Assembly (NCBI GenBank): GCA_947258565.1
Contig: CAMYJB010000003.1
Location: forward strand, 1 to 64,000
DNA from: an uncultured Woeseiaceae bacterium
Lineage (GTDB): Bacteria > Pseudomonadota > Gammaproteobacteria > Steroidobacterales > Woeseiaceae
Length of the DNA: 64,000 bases
Direction of reading: 5' to 3'
Shown: positions 8,093 through 17,246 of the stretch, one piece after another
Layout: each line of letters begins with the position of its first letter
Position numbering within the stretch: position 1 is the first letter of the stretch
Translations under genes and position numbers: made by a program
Notes under the pieces: model-generated
Database searches by the model: none
What the model was told of the DNA's origin: nothing
What the model saw: only the letters and a program-made list of their open reading frames with translations

Positions 8093-10171
8093 GTGGACTC
8101 GCCCTCCCTGCCGCCCGCCGATCTGTACATCAACCGCGAACTCAGCATGCTGGAGTTCAATAAGCGGGTGCTCGCGCTGGCACAGGATCCGGACGTGCCG
8201 TTGCTCGAGCGGCTGCGATTTCTCTGCATCACCTGTACCAACCTCGACGAGTTCTTCGAAATCCGTGTCGCTGCGCTGAAGCAGCGCATGGAACTCGGCG
8301 CTCTCGCGCAGGGACCGGAGTCGCTACCGGCTCAGCAGGTATTCGACGTGTTACGTGACCGAATGGTCAACGTCGTCAGCCAGCAGTACGAGCTGCTCAA
8401 CAGCGTGATGTTCCCGCAGCTCGCGAAGTCCGGTGTGCGGTTCGTGCGCAGCGAGGACTGGTCGGAAGAGCAGCAGGAGTGGCTGAGCGACTATTTCGAC
8501 GAGCAGGTGGTGCCGGTCTTGACGCCCCTCACCTTCGACCCGTCGCGGCCGTTCCCGCGCGTGCTGAACAAGAGTCTCAATTTCATCGTCAGGCTCAAGG
8601 GCCGCGACGCTTACGGACGTCGACGCCACAGGGGCATGGTGCAGGCGCCGCGGTCTCTGCCGCGTATCATAAAGCTCCCCGAACACCTGAGCAGCCCGGG
8701 CTGCCACGAATACGTATTCCTGTCGTCAGTGATCCGGGTGCATGTCGACCGGCTGTTCCCGGGCCTCAAGCTCGATGGTTGCTACCAGTTTCGTGTGACG
8801 CGTAACAGCAACCTGTACGTCGACGAGGAAGAAGTCAGCGACCTCGTGGGCGCGCTCGAAGGCCAGCTCGAGGCAAGCCGCTACGGCGCCGCTGTCCGGA
8901 TCGAGGTCGGCCACGAATGCCCCCCGGACCTGCAACAGTTCCTGCTCGATCATTTCCGGCTGCAGGAGCAGGACATGTATCTGGTCGACGGCCCGGTAAA
9001 CCTCAACCGGCTGGCGACAGTCTGCGACATCGAAGACGGTCCGGACCTGTTGTACAAACCGTTCACCCAGGGACTGCCGGAGGAACTCCACAGCGACCAC
9101 GACATCTTTGCGATCCTGGCGAAGAAAAACGTCTTGCTGTATCACCCGTTCCAGAGCTTTGGCCCTGTGATCGACTTTATGAAGAGCGCGTCGACGGACA
9201 AGAACGTGCTGGCGATCAAGATCACACTTTACCGGACGGGCGCAGAATCGCCGGTCGTCGATCACCTCGTGAACGCCGCGCGGGCCGGCAAGGAAGTAAC
9301 CGTAATCATCGAGCTCATGGCACGCTTCGACGAGGCCGCCAATATATCGTTGGCCAACCGCCTGCAGGAGGCGGGCGCCCACGTGGTGTATGGCCTCGTG
9401 GGGTACAAGACACACGCCAAAATGGCACTCGTCGTGCGGCGGGAGGGCGAGCAGCTGCGCCGGTACGTGCATCTCGGCACGGGTAATTACCACCACAGTA
9501 CGGCAAAGGTCTACACCGATTACGGCTACATGAGCAGCGACAAGAAGCTCGGGCAGGACGTACACAAGGTCTTCATGCAGCTCACGAGCCTCACCGAAGC
9601 GCGCGACCTCAACCTCATGCTGACCTCTCCTTTCAACCTGTTTGACGGGGTGATGGCCAAGATCAGGCGCGAGGCCGAACACGCACAAGCCGGGCGCAAG
9701 GCGCACATCATCGTCAAGGTGAATTCGCTCAATGAACCGCGCGTCATCAACGCGCTGTACGAAGCTTCACAGGCAGGCGTGAAAATCGAACTGATCGTAC
9801 GCGGTATCTGCACTTTGCGACCCGGCGTGCTCGGCCTCTCCGACAACATCTCGGTGCGGTCGATACTCGGCCGATTCCTCGAACACTCCCGCGTCTATTA
9901 CTTCTATAACGATGGCGACGAGGAATTCTACTGCGCCAGCGCGGACTGGATGGAACGCAACCTCCTGCGGCGCAACGAGAGTTGTTTCCCGGTCCGCCAG
10001 AAGACGCTCAAGGAACAGCTGAAACGCGACCTCGAGCTCTACCTCGCCGATAACTGCAACGCGTGGGTCCTGCACGGGGACGGTAGCTACGAACGGCTGG
10101 TGCCTGGCGACAGGGACCCCGTATCCGCGCAGGAGACGCTGCTGCAATTGCTCGCATCCCCGAGCAGCTGA
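8093..10171 (+). CDS. ppk1: Polyphosphate kinase 1
   Basis: 692 aa. GTG 8093 is preferred to an upstream TTG (8054) because a purine-rich AAGAGAAGA immediately precedes it and the protein then starts near the conserved 'YINRELSMLEFNKRVL' segment. PPK1 polymerises the ATP gamma-phosphate into polyphosphate. The catalytic regions are visible: 'VGYKTHAKMALVVRR' with the autophosphorylated His, 'VHLGTGNYHHSTAKVYTDYG' and 'FLEHSRVYYFYNDGDEEFY' with the second active-site His. It ends directly against the convergent ppx gene with no intergenic base. A TATACT hexamer at 8058-8063 may be its -10; no clear -35 and no Pho box were seen. Confidence 0.95.
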   Translation: MDSPSLPPADLYINRELSMLEFNKRVLALAQDPDVPLLERLRFLCITCTNLDEFFEIRVAALKQRMELGALAQGPESLPAQQVFDVLRDRMVNVVSQQYELLNSVMFPQLAKSGVRFVRSEDWSEEQQEWLSDYFDEQVVPVLTPLTFDPSRPFPRVLNKSLNFIVRLKGRDAYGRRRHRGMVQAPRSLPRIIKLPEHLSSPGCHEYVFLSSVIRVHVDRLFPGLKLDGCYQFRVTRNSNLYVDEEEVSDLVGALEGQLEASRYGAAVRIEVGHECPPDLQQFLLDHFRLQEQDMYLVDGPVNLNRLATVCDIEDGPDLLYKPFTQGLPEELHSDHDIFAILAKKNVLLYHPFQSFGPVIDFMKSASTDKNVLAIKITLYRTGAESPVVDHLVNAARAGKEVTVIIELMARFDEAANISLANRLQEAGAHVVYGLVGYKTHAKMALVVRREGEQLRRYVHLGTGNYHHSTAKVYTDYGYMSSDKKLGQDVHKVFMQLTSLTEARDLNLMLTSPFNLFDGVMAKIRREAEHAQAGRKAHIIVKVNSLNEPRVINALYEASQAGVKIELIVRGICTLRPGVLGLSDNISVRSILGRFLEHSRVYYFYNDGDEEFYCASADWMERNLLRRNESCFPVRQKTLKEQLKRDLELYLADNCNAWVLHGDGSYERLVPGDRDPVSAQETLLQLLASPSS

Positions 10172-11656
10172 TTAGCTGTAACTGAGTTCGTAACCGGCCT
10201 GGGCCAGCAGGCGCTGCTCGCGCGCGAGGTCGGCGACCGTCAGGGGGTTCGCCTTCAGCCATGCCGGGTCGAAACTGACTTCCAGCGTGTGGGCATCGAC
10301 GCTCAACTCGACGGGCGGAGTCTCCGCCTGGTTACGGCTGCGATTCAGCAGGACCGCGAGCCGCAGCAGGATAGCGAGCCGCAACGCCGGCTCGCGCCAG
10401 GCCCGCGGCAATTCCTTGAGATAGCGCGTGACGATCTGGTGCCGCTGGCTTGCAATCAGGAAGGCGAGAAGCCGTTGCTCGGCGCGCGGAAACCCTGGCA
10501 TGTCCGCGTTCTCGGCTATGTAGGCCCCGTGGCGCTGGTAGCCGTCGTGCGAAATGTCGAGGCCGATCTCGTGCAGACGCGCCGACCACAGCAGGCCCTG
10601 CTCCGCGAGCGGCGAGGTCAGCTGCCACGCTTCCGCGCATTGTTCGAGTAACAGGCAGGCCGTCTCGGCAACTCGCTGCGCCTGCGCTTCGTCGACGTTG
10701 TAACGGCCCGCCATGGCGCGCACGGTGCGTTCACGCGCGTCCTCGTGTTGCAGGCGGCCGAGCAGGTCATACAGCAATCCCTCGCGCAGCGCGCCGTCAG
10801 AGACCTTGAGTCTGTCGATACGCAGCACGCCGACCAGCTCCACCAGGATGGACAGGCCACCCGGCCAGACCTGTGCGCGCCGCTCCGACAAGCCCGGCAT
10901 CCTGAGCGCATCGACAGAACCGGCTGCGATGACGCGCTCGATCAATGCCTCGAGCGCTTCGAAGCTCAGGTCACTCTCGACGATGCCGGCCGCGTTGGCA
11001 ACGCGCTCCGTTGAAATGATGGTTCCGGAGGTACCTATCGCCTCGATATCGCCGGAGCCGCGGAAGAACGCCTTAACGGGGCGCAGCTCCAGGCGCGCCG
11101 CCACCCGCGCCGCTTCGAACGCCGCGCGCGTGATGATGCCGCCCGGAAAGAAGCGCTCCGTCATGCGGACGCAGCCCAGATGGAGGCTCTCGAGCGCTCG
11201 CGGAGTCGGGCCCTGGCCCAGGATAAGCTCCGTGCTGCCGCCGCCGATATCCATAACGAGACGCAGCCCGTCGTTGGGCGGCAGGCTGTGAGTAACCCCC
11301 ATGTAGATGAGGCGCGCTTCCTCGATGCCCGAGATGATCTCGATCGGGTGGCCGAGCGCTGCCTCGGCTTCGCCCATGAAACCCGTGTCCTCGCGCGCGC
11401 GCCGTATCGTGCTCGTTCCTGCAGCGCGGACGCTTGCTGCATGCATGTCGCGCAGTCGCTGACCGAACAGCGAGAGGCAGTGCAGCGCTCTTGCACGGGC
11501 GTCCGGCGACAGATCGCCGCTGTCTGACAGGCCCTCGGCGAGGCGGACGGTTTCCTTGATGCGATCGATGATCGTCAGCTGCCCGTGGCGAAGCTCGCCG
11601 ACGATCATGTGAAAACTGTTGGAGCCGAGGTCTACCGCAGCGATAACCTCTTTCAC
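10172..11656 (-). CDS. ppx: Exopolyphosphatase / pppGpp phosphohydrolase (Ppx/GppA)
   Basis: 494 aa from GTG 11656. The ASKHA-fold phosphate-binding motifs are present: 'AAVDLGSNSFHMIVGEL' at the N-terminus and 'LVMDIGGGSTELILGQG' around residues 138-154. An HD-like helical domain follows in the second half ('LLWSARLHEIGLDISHDGYQ'), as in Ppx. It removes terminal phosphates from polyphosphate and may hydrolyse pppGpp, opposing the neighbouring ppk1. A 7-bp-stem hairpin (11665-11682) sits just upstream of the start, where the ribosome binds, and no good Shine-Dalgarno is seen. Confidence 0.93.
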   Translation of the reverse strand: MKEVIAAVDLGSNSFHMIVGELRHGQLTIIDRIKETVRLAEGLSDSGDLSPDARARALHCLSLFGQRLRDMHAASVRAAGTSTIRRAREDTGFMGEAEAALGHPIEIISGIEEARLIYMGVTHSLPPNDGLRLVMDIGGGSTELILGQGPTPRALESLHLGCVRMTERFFPGGIITRAAFEAARVAARLELRPVKAFFRGSGDIEAIGTSGTIISTERVANAAGIVESDLSFEALEALIERVIAAGSVDALRMPGLSERRAQVWPGGLSILVELVGVLRIDRLKVSDGALREGLLYDLLGRLQHEDARERTVRAMAGRYNVDEAQAQRVAETACLLLEQCAEAWQLTSPLAEQGLLWSARLHEIGLDISHDGYQRHGAYIAENADMPGFPRAEQRLLAFLIASQRHQIVTRYLKELPRAWREPALRLAILLRLAVLLNRSRNQAETPPVELSVDAHTLEVSFDPAWLKANPLTVADLAREQRLLAQAGYELSYS

Positions 11657-11739
11657 ATCGCCGGGCGCCGGAATCCCGGCGCGACTCTCTTCACTGGTGG
11701 TAGCTATGGTCCCGGCCGGATTGTCGACTCGCCGCTGGG

Positions 11740-12105
11740 TTATACCGAGAATGACGAACCGCAGCCACAGGTCGTCTGCGCGTTCGGGTTGCGGATAATG
11801 AATTGCGCGCCCTGCAGATCTTCCTTGTAGTCGATCTCGGCACCCATCAGGTACTGCACGCTCATTGGATCCACGAGCAGCTTCACTCCCTGGTTTTCTA
11901 CCTGGCTGTCGCCGTCCTCGATCGTCTCATCGAAGGTAAAACCGTACTGAAAGCCGGAGCAGCCGCCGCCGGAAATAAAGACGCGCAGCATCAGGTTGGG
12001 ATTGTCCTCCTCCCTGATCAGCTCGCCGACTTTGCTGGCTGCCGCGTCGGTGAAAACGATGGGTGGCGGCGGCGCGCCGCCGATTGCCTGATTGTTTGTC
12101 TGCAT
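11740..12105 (-). CDS. erpA: A-type iron-sulfur cluster insertion protein ErpA
   Basis: 121 aa. The three cluster-ligating cysteines of the HesB/IscA fold are visible: '[15 protein letters not shown]' and the C-terminal TTCGCGSSF. The Met-rich N-terminus and a [10 protein letters not shown] segment fit ErpA, which hands [Fe-S] clusters to apo-enzymes such as IspG. AGAGG precedes the ATG. The gene sits 15 bp downstream of a bactofilin gene in a minus-strand cluster. Confidence 0.93.
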   Translation of the reverse strand: MQTNNQAIGGAPPPPIVFTDAAASKVGELIREEDNPNLMLRVFISGGGCSGFQYGFTFDETIEDGDSQVENQGVKLLVDPMSVQYLMGAEIDYKEDLQGAQFIIRNPNAQTTCGCGSSFSV

Positions 12106-12120
12106 GTCCTCTCGTCCCGT

Positions 12121-12546
12121 TCAGCTCTCCGCCGCAGCGGCCGCCGATTCATCAAGTTTAGCCGTTTGCTCCAGTAACGGCACCTGGCCTTCGGGCTGAT
12201 GCACGAGCTTGCCGTTGATCTCTGCGCCGATGGCCATTTCGATCAGATTGTAATACACATTGCCAATGACCCGCGCGGTGGGCCCGAGTTCCACCCGCTG
12301 GTTCGCGAAGACATCGCCGCGTACGATGCCGTTCAGCACGACATAAGGTACTGTGACGCCGCCGTCGATATTGCCCTCCTCGCTGATGGAGAGCGCCGAC
12401 TTGCTGTCCGGGTCCGCCGTCACACTGCCGTTCACGGTACCGTCCACGTGGCAACCGCCGGAGAAATGCAGGTCGCCGCTGATCCGCGTGTTCGCGCCTA
12501 CCAGCGTATCGACGACCGTGTGCCTGCGTTGTTTCCTTCCTAGCAT
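12121..12546 (-). CDS. Bactofilin-family cytoskeletal protein
   Basis: 141 aa. ATG 12546 is preferred to an ATG 12 nt upstream because GGAGG overlaps that upstream codon and lies 5 nt before 12546. The core is the short right-handed beta-helix of bactofilins, with repeating 'ISGDLHFSGGCHVDGTVNG' and 'IGNVYYNLIEMAIGAEINGK' turns. The tail is acidic and Ala-rich. Bactofilins self-assemble into filaments at the membrane and often localise wall-modifying enzymes; no M23 peptidase is directly adjacent here, but mepM lies 6 kb away. Cotranscription with erpA and the DUF6776-like gene is likely. Confidence 0.9.
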   Translation of the reverse strand: MLGRKQRRHTVVDTLVGANTRISGDLHFSGGCHVDGTVNGSVTADPDSKSALSISEEGNIDGGVTVPYVVLNGIVRGDVFANQRVELGPTARVIGNVYYNLIEMAIGAEINGKLVHQPEGQVPLLEQTAKLDESAAAAAES

Positions 12547-12579
12547 GCCTACCTCCATAAGCCGCGCTGCGGCGATATA

Positions 12580-13299
12580 TCAGCCCTGGCTCGTGGTCCA
12601 GGCAAAACTCTCCTCGATGCTCGAAATCGAGCGCGTTCTCGACCGGACCTCGACGTTCACGCGTTGCGGCGTAAAGCCGTCCGGCAATACCACCTGGCGG
12701 TTGAAGTCCTGAAAATAGCGAAACGAAAATGCCCAGGCAGCCTCCGCTTCGTCCGGCAGCAGCTCCGCGTATTTGAAGGTCTTCTCGACGCCGTCGAGGT
12801 CACCCTCGATCGTGAGATTGACGTTTCCCGACACCTTGCGGTCGTGCTTCAGTGCCTGCACCAGCACCAGTCGTATGGTGTACTCGCGCTCACTCTTGCC
12901 ACGCGTCAACTTCAGATCCTGCACGCGTAAGCCCTTGTTACCGTCCGCAGGCGACACGATGCCCCTGTAAAAGGCGATTGCGTCCCGTTGTTCCTGGATC
13001 TTGGCCTGCAATTCCGTGAGACTGGCTTCGACCTCCCTGTACGCCTCGCGATCGATGTCACGGTGCGTCTCGAGCAGGGCGATCTGCTCCTTGAGGCCGT
13101 TTATATCGTCCTCGAGGCCGTCGATGCGCTGCTCGTATGCCCGGCGGTCGCTCGCCGCATCGACGAGATCGTAGCCCGCCTGGATCCTGCCGAATTCGTA
13201 GACCAGGTAACCGCCAACGGCTGCAAGCATGACGAGCGCGGCTCGCGTCGCCCAAAGGCGCACGGGGCTGTGCAGCTGTAATGGAGAATGTCGCGCCAC
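12580..13299 (-). CDS. Membrane-anchored coiled-coil protein (DUF6776-like)
   Basis: 239 aa from GTG 13299. One N-terminal transmembrane segment ('ATRAALVMLAAVGGYLVYEF', about residues 18-37) is followed by a coiled coil (about 50-115, with heptads such as EQRIDGLEDDINGLKEQIAL). A beta-rich C-terminal domain contains 'YTIRLVLVQALKHDRKVSGN' and a segment typical of DUF6776 proteins encoded beside bactofilin and erpA in gammaproteobacteria. The inner-membrane position with a periplasmic domain is inferred. Function unknown. Confidence 0.65.
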   Translation of the reverse strand: MARHSPLQLHSPVRLWATRAALVMLAAVGGYLVYEFGRIQAGYDLVDAASDRRAYEQRIDGLEDDINGLKEQIALLETHRDIDREAYREVEASLTELQAKIQEQRDAIAFYRGIVSPADGNKGLRVQDLKLTRGKSEREYTIRLVLVQALKHDRKVSGNVNLTIEGDLDGVEKTFKYAELLPDEAEAAWAFSFRYFQDFNRQVVLPDGFTPQRVNVEVRSRTRSISSIEESFAWTTSQG

Positions 13300-13443
13300 G
13301 TATGCTCGTCAGTGCCGGGAAAGACGTTATGTTACGCGGAGCCCCGGGTAAACAGAAGTGCGGCAGGTCACGTTTACAGCGGCATAATGCAAACCTGTTC
13401 ACATTCTGGATAATGCGCGCCTGGCCGCGGCCCGCCGTGCCGA

Positions 13444-14019
13444 TCACACCTCGCGTTGCCCGAGCCGCGCGATGTCCTTGTCGAACACGGCGCGCCAGCG
13501 TTTCGGCCACCAGCGCGGCCGCGGCGGCAAACCCTTCGGATACACGGTCGAACCGAGTTCATGGAGCGCGCAGGCGTAGACGCGCCGCTTGAAGTAGATC
13601 ACCTCGTTCACGGGCCGCCAGAAATCCACCCAGCGCGCCCGGTCGAATTCCGGCTCCTCGCCGAGATCGAAGCGCAGCTTGTCGGGCGATGCAGCGAGTC
13701 GCAGCATGAACCAGCGCTGCTTTTGCCCGATACAAAGGGGGCTGCTGTTACGGCGTATGTACTTGTCGGGCAGCCTGTAACGCAGCCAGTCGCTGGTGGC
13801 GCCGAGCATCTCGACGTCGGACGACTCGAGCCCGACTTCCTCTTGCAGTTCCCGGTACATCGCCTCTTCGGCGGCTTCCCCGTGCAACATTCCGCCTTGC
13901 GGGAACTGCCATCCCTTGCTCCCGACCCGGCCGGCAATCATCAGTTTGCCACGGTCATCGGTGAGGATGATCCCGACGTTGGCGCGGAATCCCTCATCAT
14001 CGATCCAGTCGCTATTCAT
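13444..14019 (-). CDS. rppH: RNA pyrophosphohydrolase (Nudix)
   Basis: 191 aa from ATG 14019, where the conserved RppH N-terminus begins ('DDEGFRANVGIILTDDRGKL'). 'WQFPQGGMLHGEAAEEAMYR' contains the start of the Nudix box, which continues with ELQEEVG and so provides the metal-binding REx2EE pattern. It removes pyrophosphate from 5'-triphosphorylated mRNAs and so starts RNase E decay. An in-frame upstream extension is open but not conserved. It is divergent from the FecCD permease at 14087. Confidence 0.94.
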   Translation of the reverse strand: MNSDWIDDEGFRANVGIILTDDRGKLMIAGRVGSKGWQFPQGGMLHGEAAEEAMYRELQEEVGLESSDVEMLGATSDWLRYRLPDKYIRRNSSPLCIGQKQRWFMLRLAASPDKLRFDLGEEPEFDRARWVDFWRPVNEVIYFKRRVYACALHELGSTVYPKGLPPRPRWWPKRWRAVFDKDIARLGQREV

Positions 14020-14086
14020 CGCAACCGTATTAAACTCTTCAACTGCCTGTAACTTTACACGATTCAGCCGCCGCCAGGAGCCGTCT

Positions 14087-15070
14087 TTGTTCGCGACCCG
14101 ATCGATACTGTTGTTCACGGGGCTGGTCGCCATCGCCGTCGGCGCGCTGCTCATTGCCCTGGGCTCGGGGAGCGCAAATATCGGTGTCGCGGACAGCCTC
14201 GCCGTACTCTGGGGACAGGCGCCAGAGCAGGTTCGGATGCTCGTCCTGGACCTGCGCCTGCCGCGCGCGCTGAGCGCGTTTGCAGTTGGCGGGCTGCTCG
14301 CCGTCGCCGGCGTGCTGATGCAGGTGCTGCTGCGCAATCCGCTGGCCGAACCTTACATCCTCGGCACCTCCGGTGGCGCCGCGGTCGCGGCCCTGGTGTG
14401 CATGCTGTTCGGGCTGTCGAGTTTTGCCGTCGACGCCGCAGCCTTCGGCGGCGCGATGGGCGCGACGCTGCTGGTCTTCGCGATCGCCCACGGTACCGGT
14501 GCCTGGACGCCGGCGCGGCTGTTGCTGACCGGCGTCGTGCTGGCGGCCGGATTCAGCGCGGCGACGACCCTGTTGCTCGCCCTGAGCCCCGATCAGCACC
14601 TGCGCGGCATGTTGTTCTGGCTGATGGGCGACCTGAGCTTTGCTTACGCGCCGGCACGCGAGCTATGGCTGTTGCTCGGACTGACGGTCGCTGCGACGCT
14701 GGCCGCGAGGCACCTCAACGTGCTTGCCCGCGGCGAACTGCAGGCCGCGATCGTCGGCCTGCCCGTGACGGCCTTCCGCTACCTGATTTTTGCGGCCGCA
14801 TCGCTTGCGACCGCCCTCGCGGTTACGAGCGTCGGGGTCATCGGTTTCATTGGCCTGGTGATACCGCACCTCATGCGCATGTTTGCCGGCAGCGATCATC
14901 GAATCGTCGTGCCGGCGTCTGCGCTGGCCGGTGGCGCGCTCCTCGTCGTCGCGGACACGCTCGCGCGTACCCTGCTCGCCCCACGGCAGCTGCCCGTCGG
15001 TGCGCTTACCGCGGCAATCGGCGTGCCGCTGTTCCTGGTCCTGATGAGCCGCAGCCGGCAATACCGCTAG
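14087..15070 (+). CDS. btuC: FecCD/BtuC-family ABC transporter permease
   Basis: 327 aa from TTG 14087, chosen because AGGAG (14076-14080) lies 6 nt upstream and the frame upstream is antisense to rppH. About ten hydrophobic segments are present with the family landmarks 'LRLPRALSAFAVGGLLAVAG', 'RNPLAEPYILGTSGGAAVAA' and 'VGVIGFIGLVIPHLMRMFAG'. These permeases carry vitamin B12, haem or ferric siderophores. No ATPase or binding protein of the same type is adjacent; the only matching ATPase (26080) and B12-binding protein (47040) in the window are far away. B12 is therefore the favoured but unproven substrate. It overlaps the convergent downstream gene by 4 bp. Confidence 0.85.
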   Translation: MFATRSILLFTGLVAIAVGALLIALGSGSANIGVADSLAVLWGQAPEQVRMLVLDLRLPRALSAFAVGGLLAVAGVLMQVLLRNPLAEPYILGTSGGAAVAALVCMLFGLSSFAVDAAAFGGAMGATLLVFAIAHGTGAWTPARLLLTGVVLAAGFSAATTLLLALSPDQHLRGMLFWLMGDLSFAYAPARELWLLLGLTVAATLAARHLNVLARGELQAAIVGLPVTAFRYLIFAAASLATALAVTSVGVIGFIGLVIPHLMRMFAGSDHRIVVPASALAGGALLVVADTLARTLLAPRQLPVGALTAAIGVPLFLVLMSRSRQYR

Positions 15071-16065
15071 CGCCAGCGGGCGCGTTCCGCGAGCTTGACC
15101 GCGTCGGACTCGTAGAGACCGAACACGCCTGAATTGCCTCTTCCCTCCGGCGCCGTAAACCCGAAGGACCCGGCCGGGACGGCAGGGTTAGCCGGTCGCA
15201 GGGCGGACACTTCGAACTGCGCCGCTTGCGCGCGGTCGCCGACAAGCCACTCCACGAGCCTGCGCGCCGAATCCGGGCTGCGCGCATGCCGCCCGATGCC
15301 CACGGCGACGACCGTGTAGTAGCCCGGCTGCTGCCAGGTCGCCGCGACCGCTGGCCTGCCGAATTCATGCAGCGCCAGCCCCGAGACCACGCCCAGGCTG
15401 CATGTCCCGGCCTCGATGGCCTGCAGCAGTGCCTCCTCGGACTCGTGCGGCGGCAAAGCGAGATTCGCGATCCAGCCCCGTACGATCAGTTCGGCCGGGC
15501 GCACGCCGTAATCGGCGACCAGCCCGGCGATCAGCGTCCGGTTGACGGCGAGCGAGGACGAGGAGAGACACAGCCGTCCCTCGAATTCGGCGTTCCCGAG
15601 GTCCTCGAACGCACCAACCGCCTGGCAGTCGCCCTGACTGTCTGCACCACACACCACGTCGATGGAACTGAAACCGATTGCGGTCCAGTAACCGTCCGGA
15701 TCGCGCAGCCAGCCGGGAACGACGGCGGATACAGCGTCCGACTGCAGCGGCCGCAATGCACCTTCATCGGCGGCTCGCCAGACGCCGTATACCGAGCGCG
15801 TCAACAGCACGTCAGCCGGCGGCGATCCGCGTTTCTCGATGACCTCGGCGACGATCTGCTGCTCGGGCCGGTGCCGGACCGACACGGGTATGCCGGTCTC
15901 GCGCGTGAATTCCGCGAACAGCGACGGCAGGTAGTTCTCATCCTCGTAGGACGCGTAGACGACGAGCGGCTCCGGACGTGTCCCTGGCGCCGGGGGTTCC
16001 GGGGCCGGCCGCTCGCAGGCTCCGAGCGACAGCAGCACCAGCAGGCTCGCCGCGGCCTGCTTCAT
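15067..16065 (-). CDS. Fe3+-type ABC transporter substrate-binding lipoprotein
   Basis: 332 aa. The signal peptide ends in a lipobox (LLSLGAC), so the mature protein starts with a lipidated Cys and is anchored in the envelope. The fold is the extracellular solute-binding family of ferric-ion transporters (FbpA/SfuA-like): 'LVVYASYEDENYLPSLFAEF' at the start, 'PADVLLTRSVYGVWRAADEG' in the middle and 'RRLVEWLVGDRAQAAQFEVS' near the end. No cognate permease or ATPase is adjacent. The start codon overlaps the stop of the diguanylate cyclase gene (ATGA), suggesting translational coupling and perhaps a role in signalling rather than import. Confidence 0.75.
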   Translation of the reverse strand: MKQAAASLLVLLSLGACERPAPEPPAPGTRPEPLVVYASYEDENYLPSLFAEFTRETGIPVSVRHRPEQQIVAEVIEKRGSPPADVLLTRSVYGVWRAADEGALRPLQSDAVSAVVPGWLRDPDGYWTAIGFSSIDVVCGADSQGDCQAVGAFEDLGNAEFEGRLCLSSSSLAVNRTLIAGLVADYGVRPAELIVRGWIANLALPPHESEEALLQAIEAGTCSLGVVSGLALHEFGRPAVAATWQQPGYYTVVAVGIGRHARSPDSARRLVEWLVGDRAQAAQFEVSALRPANPAVPAGSFGFTAPEGRGNSGVFGLYESDAVKLAERARWR

Positions 16066-17156
16066 GCCGCCTCCACGACGACGCGGTCGCGGCCCGCCGC
16101 CTTTGCAGCGTAGAGCGCCACATCGGCTCTCGCGATGAGCGCATCACCGAGCGATTTCAGGTCGGTATCGCCGGCGTCGGGCCTGAATTCGGCAATACCG
16201 ATCGATACGGTGACAGTTAATTCGCCGCCCTCCGGCAGCTCGACCGGCGCCGCGGCAACGGCATCTCGAATGCGCTCCGCGAGATTCTGTCCGTCCGCAG
16301 TGGACGTGTCGGGTAACAGGATCACGAACTCCTCGCCACCGAAACGGGCTGCGACGTCGCTGGCACGCACCTCCGCATCGATCCGCTGCGCCAGCTCGCG
16401 CAGCACGCTGTCGCCGGCGGAATGTCCCCAGCCGTCATTGACGCGCTTGAAGTGGTCGACGTCGAGCATCATGCAGACGAGCTGGCTGCCGTCCCGGCAC
16501 GCTCGTGCAAGCTCCTCCTTCAAGCGCGCCTGCAGGTAGCGACGGTTGTGCCAGCCGGTCAGCACGTCGGTGAATCCGCTGCGCCGCAAGCGCGCCCGGT
16601 TCACCGCATTTTCGATGCAGAACGACGCGATCACGCCGAGACGGGCAAGGAAATCGCTTGCATGCTGCGGGGTAAAGCGATTCACGTCGTCGCTCGCCAG
16701 GTTGATGCTGCCGATCAGCTCGTCGCGGCAGCGCAGGGGTATCATCGCGATGCTGGCGAGGCCGGCCGGCGATGCGACGATCATGCTGTGGTCGCAGGCG
16801 GCAAACGGGCCCAGCCAGGGGCGCCGCAACGCAATGTACTGCGGCGCGAGCCCCAGCAGCGTGTCGACGAGCAACAGGTTTGGATTGCGATCGACGTCCT
16901 TCGCAATCAGCAGGCGACGAATATCGTGTCCCGGGTCGCGGAGCACGGCGCTGACTGAGCGAAGTTCGAAGCTGTCCCGCAAGCCGTCGGTCATTTCATG
17001 CAGAAGCGCGTCGAGATCGGGCGCCTGCAGCAACCGAAGCTCGCGCCTCTGCGAGCTTCGAAACTTCTCGTCGTTCTGCCGGACCTGCTCCGTGAGCGCC
17101 GCGAGCTGTCGTTCAGCCGTCTTTAATTTCGCCTCGAGTTCTTCTGCGATGTGCAT
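16062..17156 (-). CDS. Diguanylate cyclase (GAF/DUF484-like sensor + GGDEF)
   Basis: 364 aa, no transmembrane segment. An N-terminal coiled coil (about 1-40) leads into a GAF/DUF484-like sensory domain (about 45-190). The GGDEF domain (about 195-360) has the active-site loop as GGEEF (in 'VAARFGGEEFVILL'), the metal-binding 'MMLDVDHFKRVNDGWGHSAG' and 'VSIGIAEFR'. It should make cyclic-di-GMP; an RxxD inhibitory site upstream of GGEEF is not obvious. It overlaps the start of the binding-lipoprotein gene by 4 bp, so a periplasmic sensing/c-di-GMP output pair is conceivable. Confidence 0.88.
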   Translation of the reverse strand: MHIAEELEAKLKTAERQLAALTEQVRQNDEKFRSSQRRELRLLQAPDLDALLHEMTDGLRDSFELRSVSAVLRDPGHDIRRLLIAKDVDRNPNLLLVDTLLGLAPQYIALRRPWLGPFAACDHSMIVASPAGLASIAMIPLRCRDELIGSINLASDDVNRFTPQHASDFLARLGVIASFCIENAVNRARLRRSGFTDVLTGWHNRRYLQARLKEELARACRDGSQLVCMMLDVDHFKRVNDGWGHSAGDSVLRELAQRIDAEVRASDVAARFGGEEFVILLPDTSTADGQNLAERIRDAVAAAPVELPEGGELTVTVSIGIAEFRPDAGDTDLKSLGDALIARADVALYAAKAAGRDRVVVEAA

Positions 17157-17246
17157 GCCAACGGGGACCGTTCAGGATGACCGGCGCTCCTTTTACCAGA
17201 ATCGGCCGCCGGCGTCGCACGACCGGTCCGCAGAACGAATGCGCCC

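Noticed and set aside
14087-16065. Permease and binding lipoprotein as one iron transporter
   Set aside because: They are convergent, and the families do not pair: FecCD permeases use cluster A (BtuF-like) binding proteins, not FbpA-type ones.
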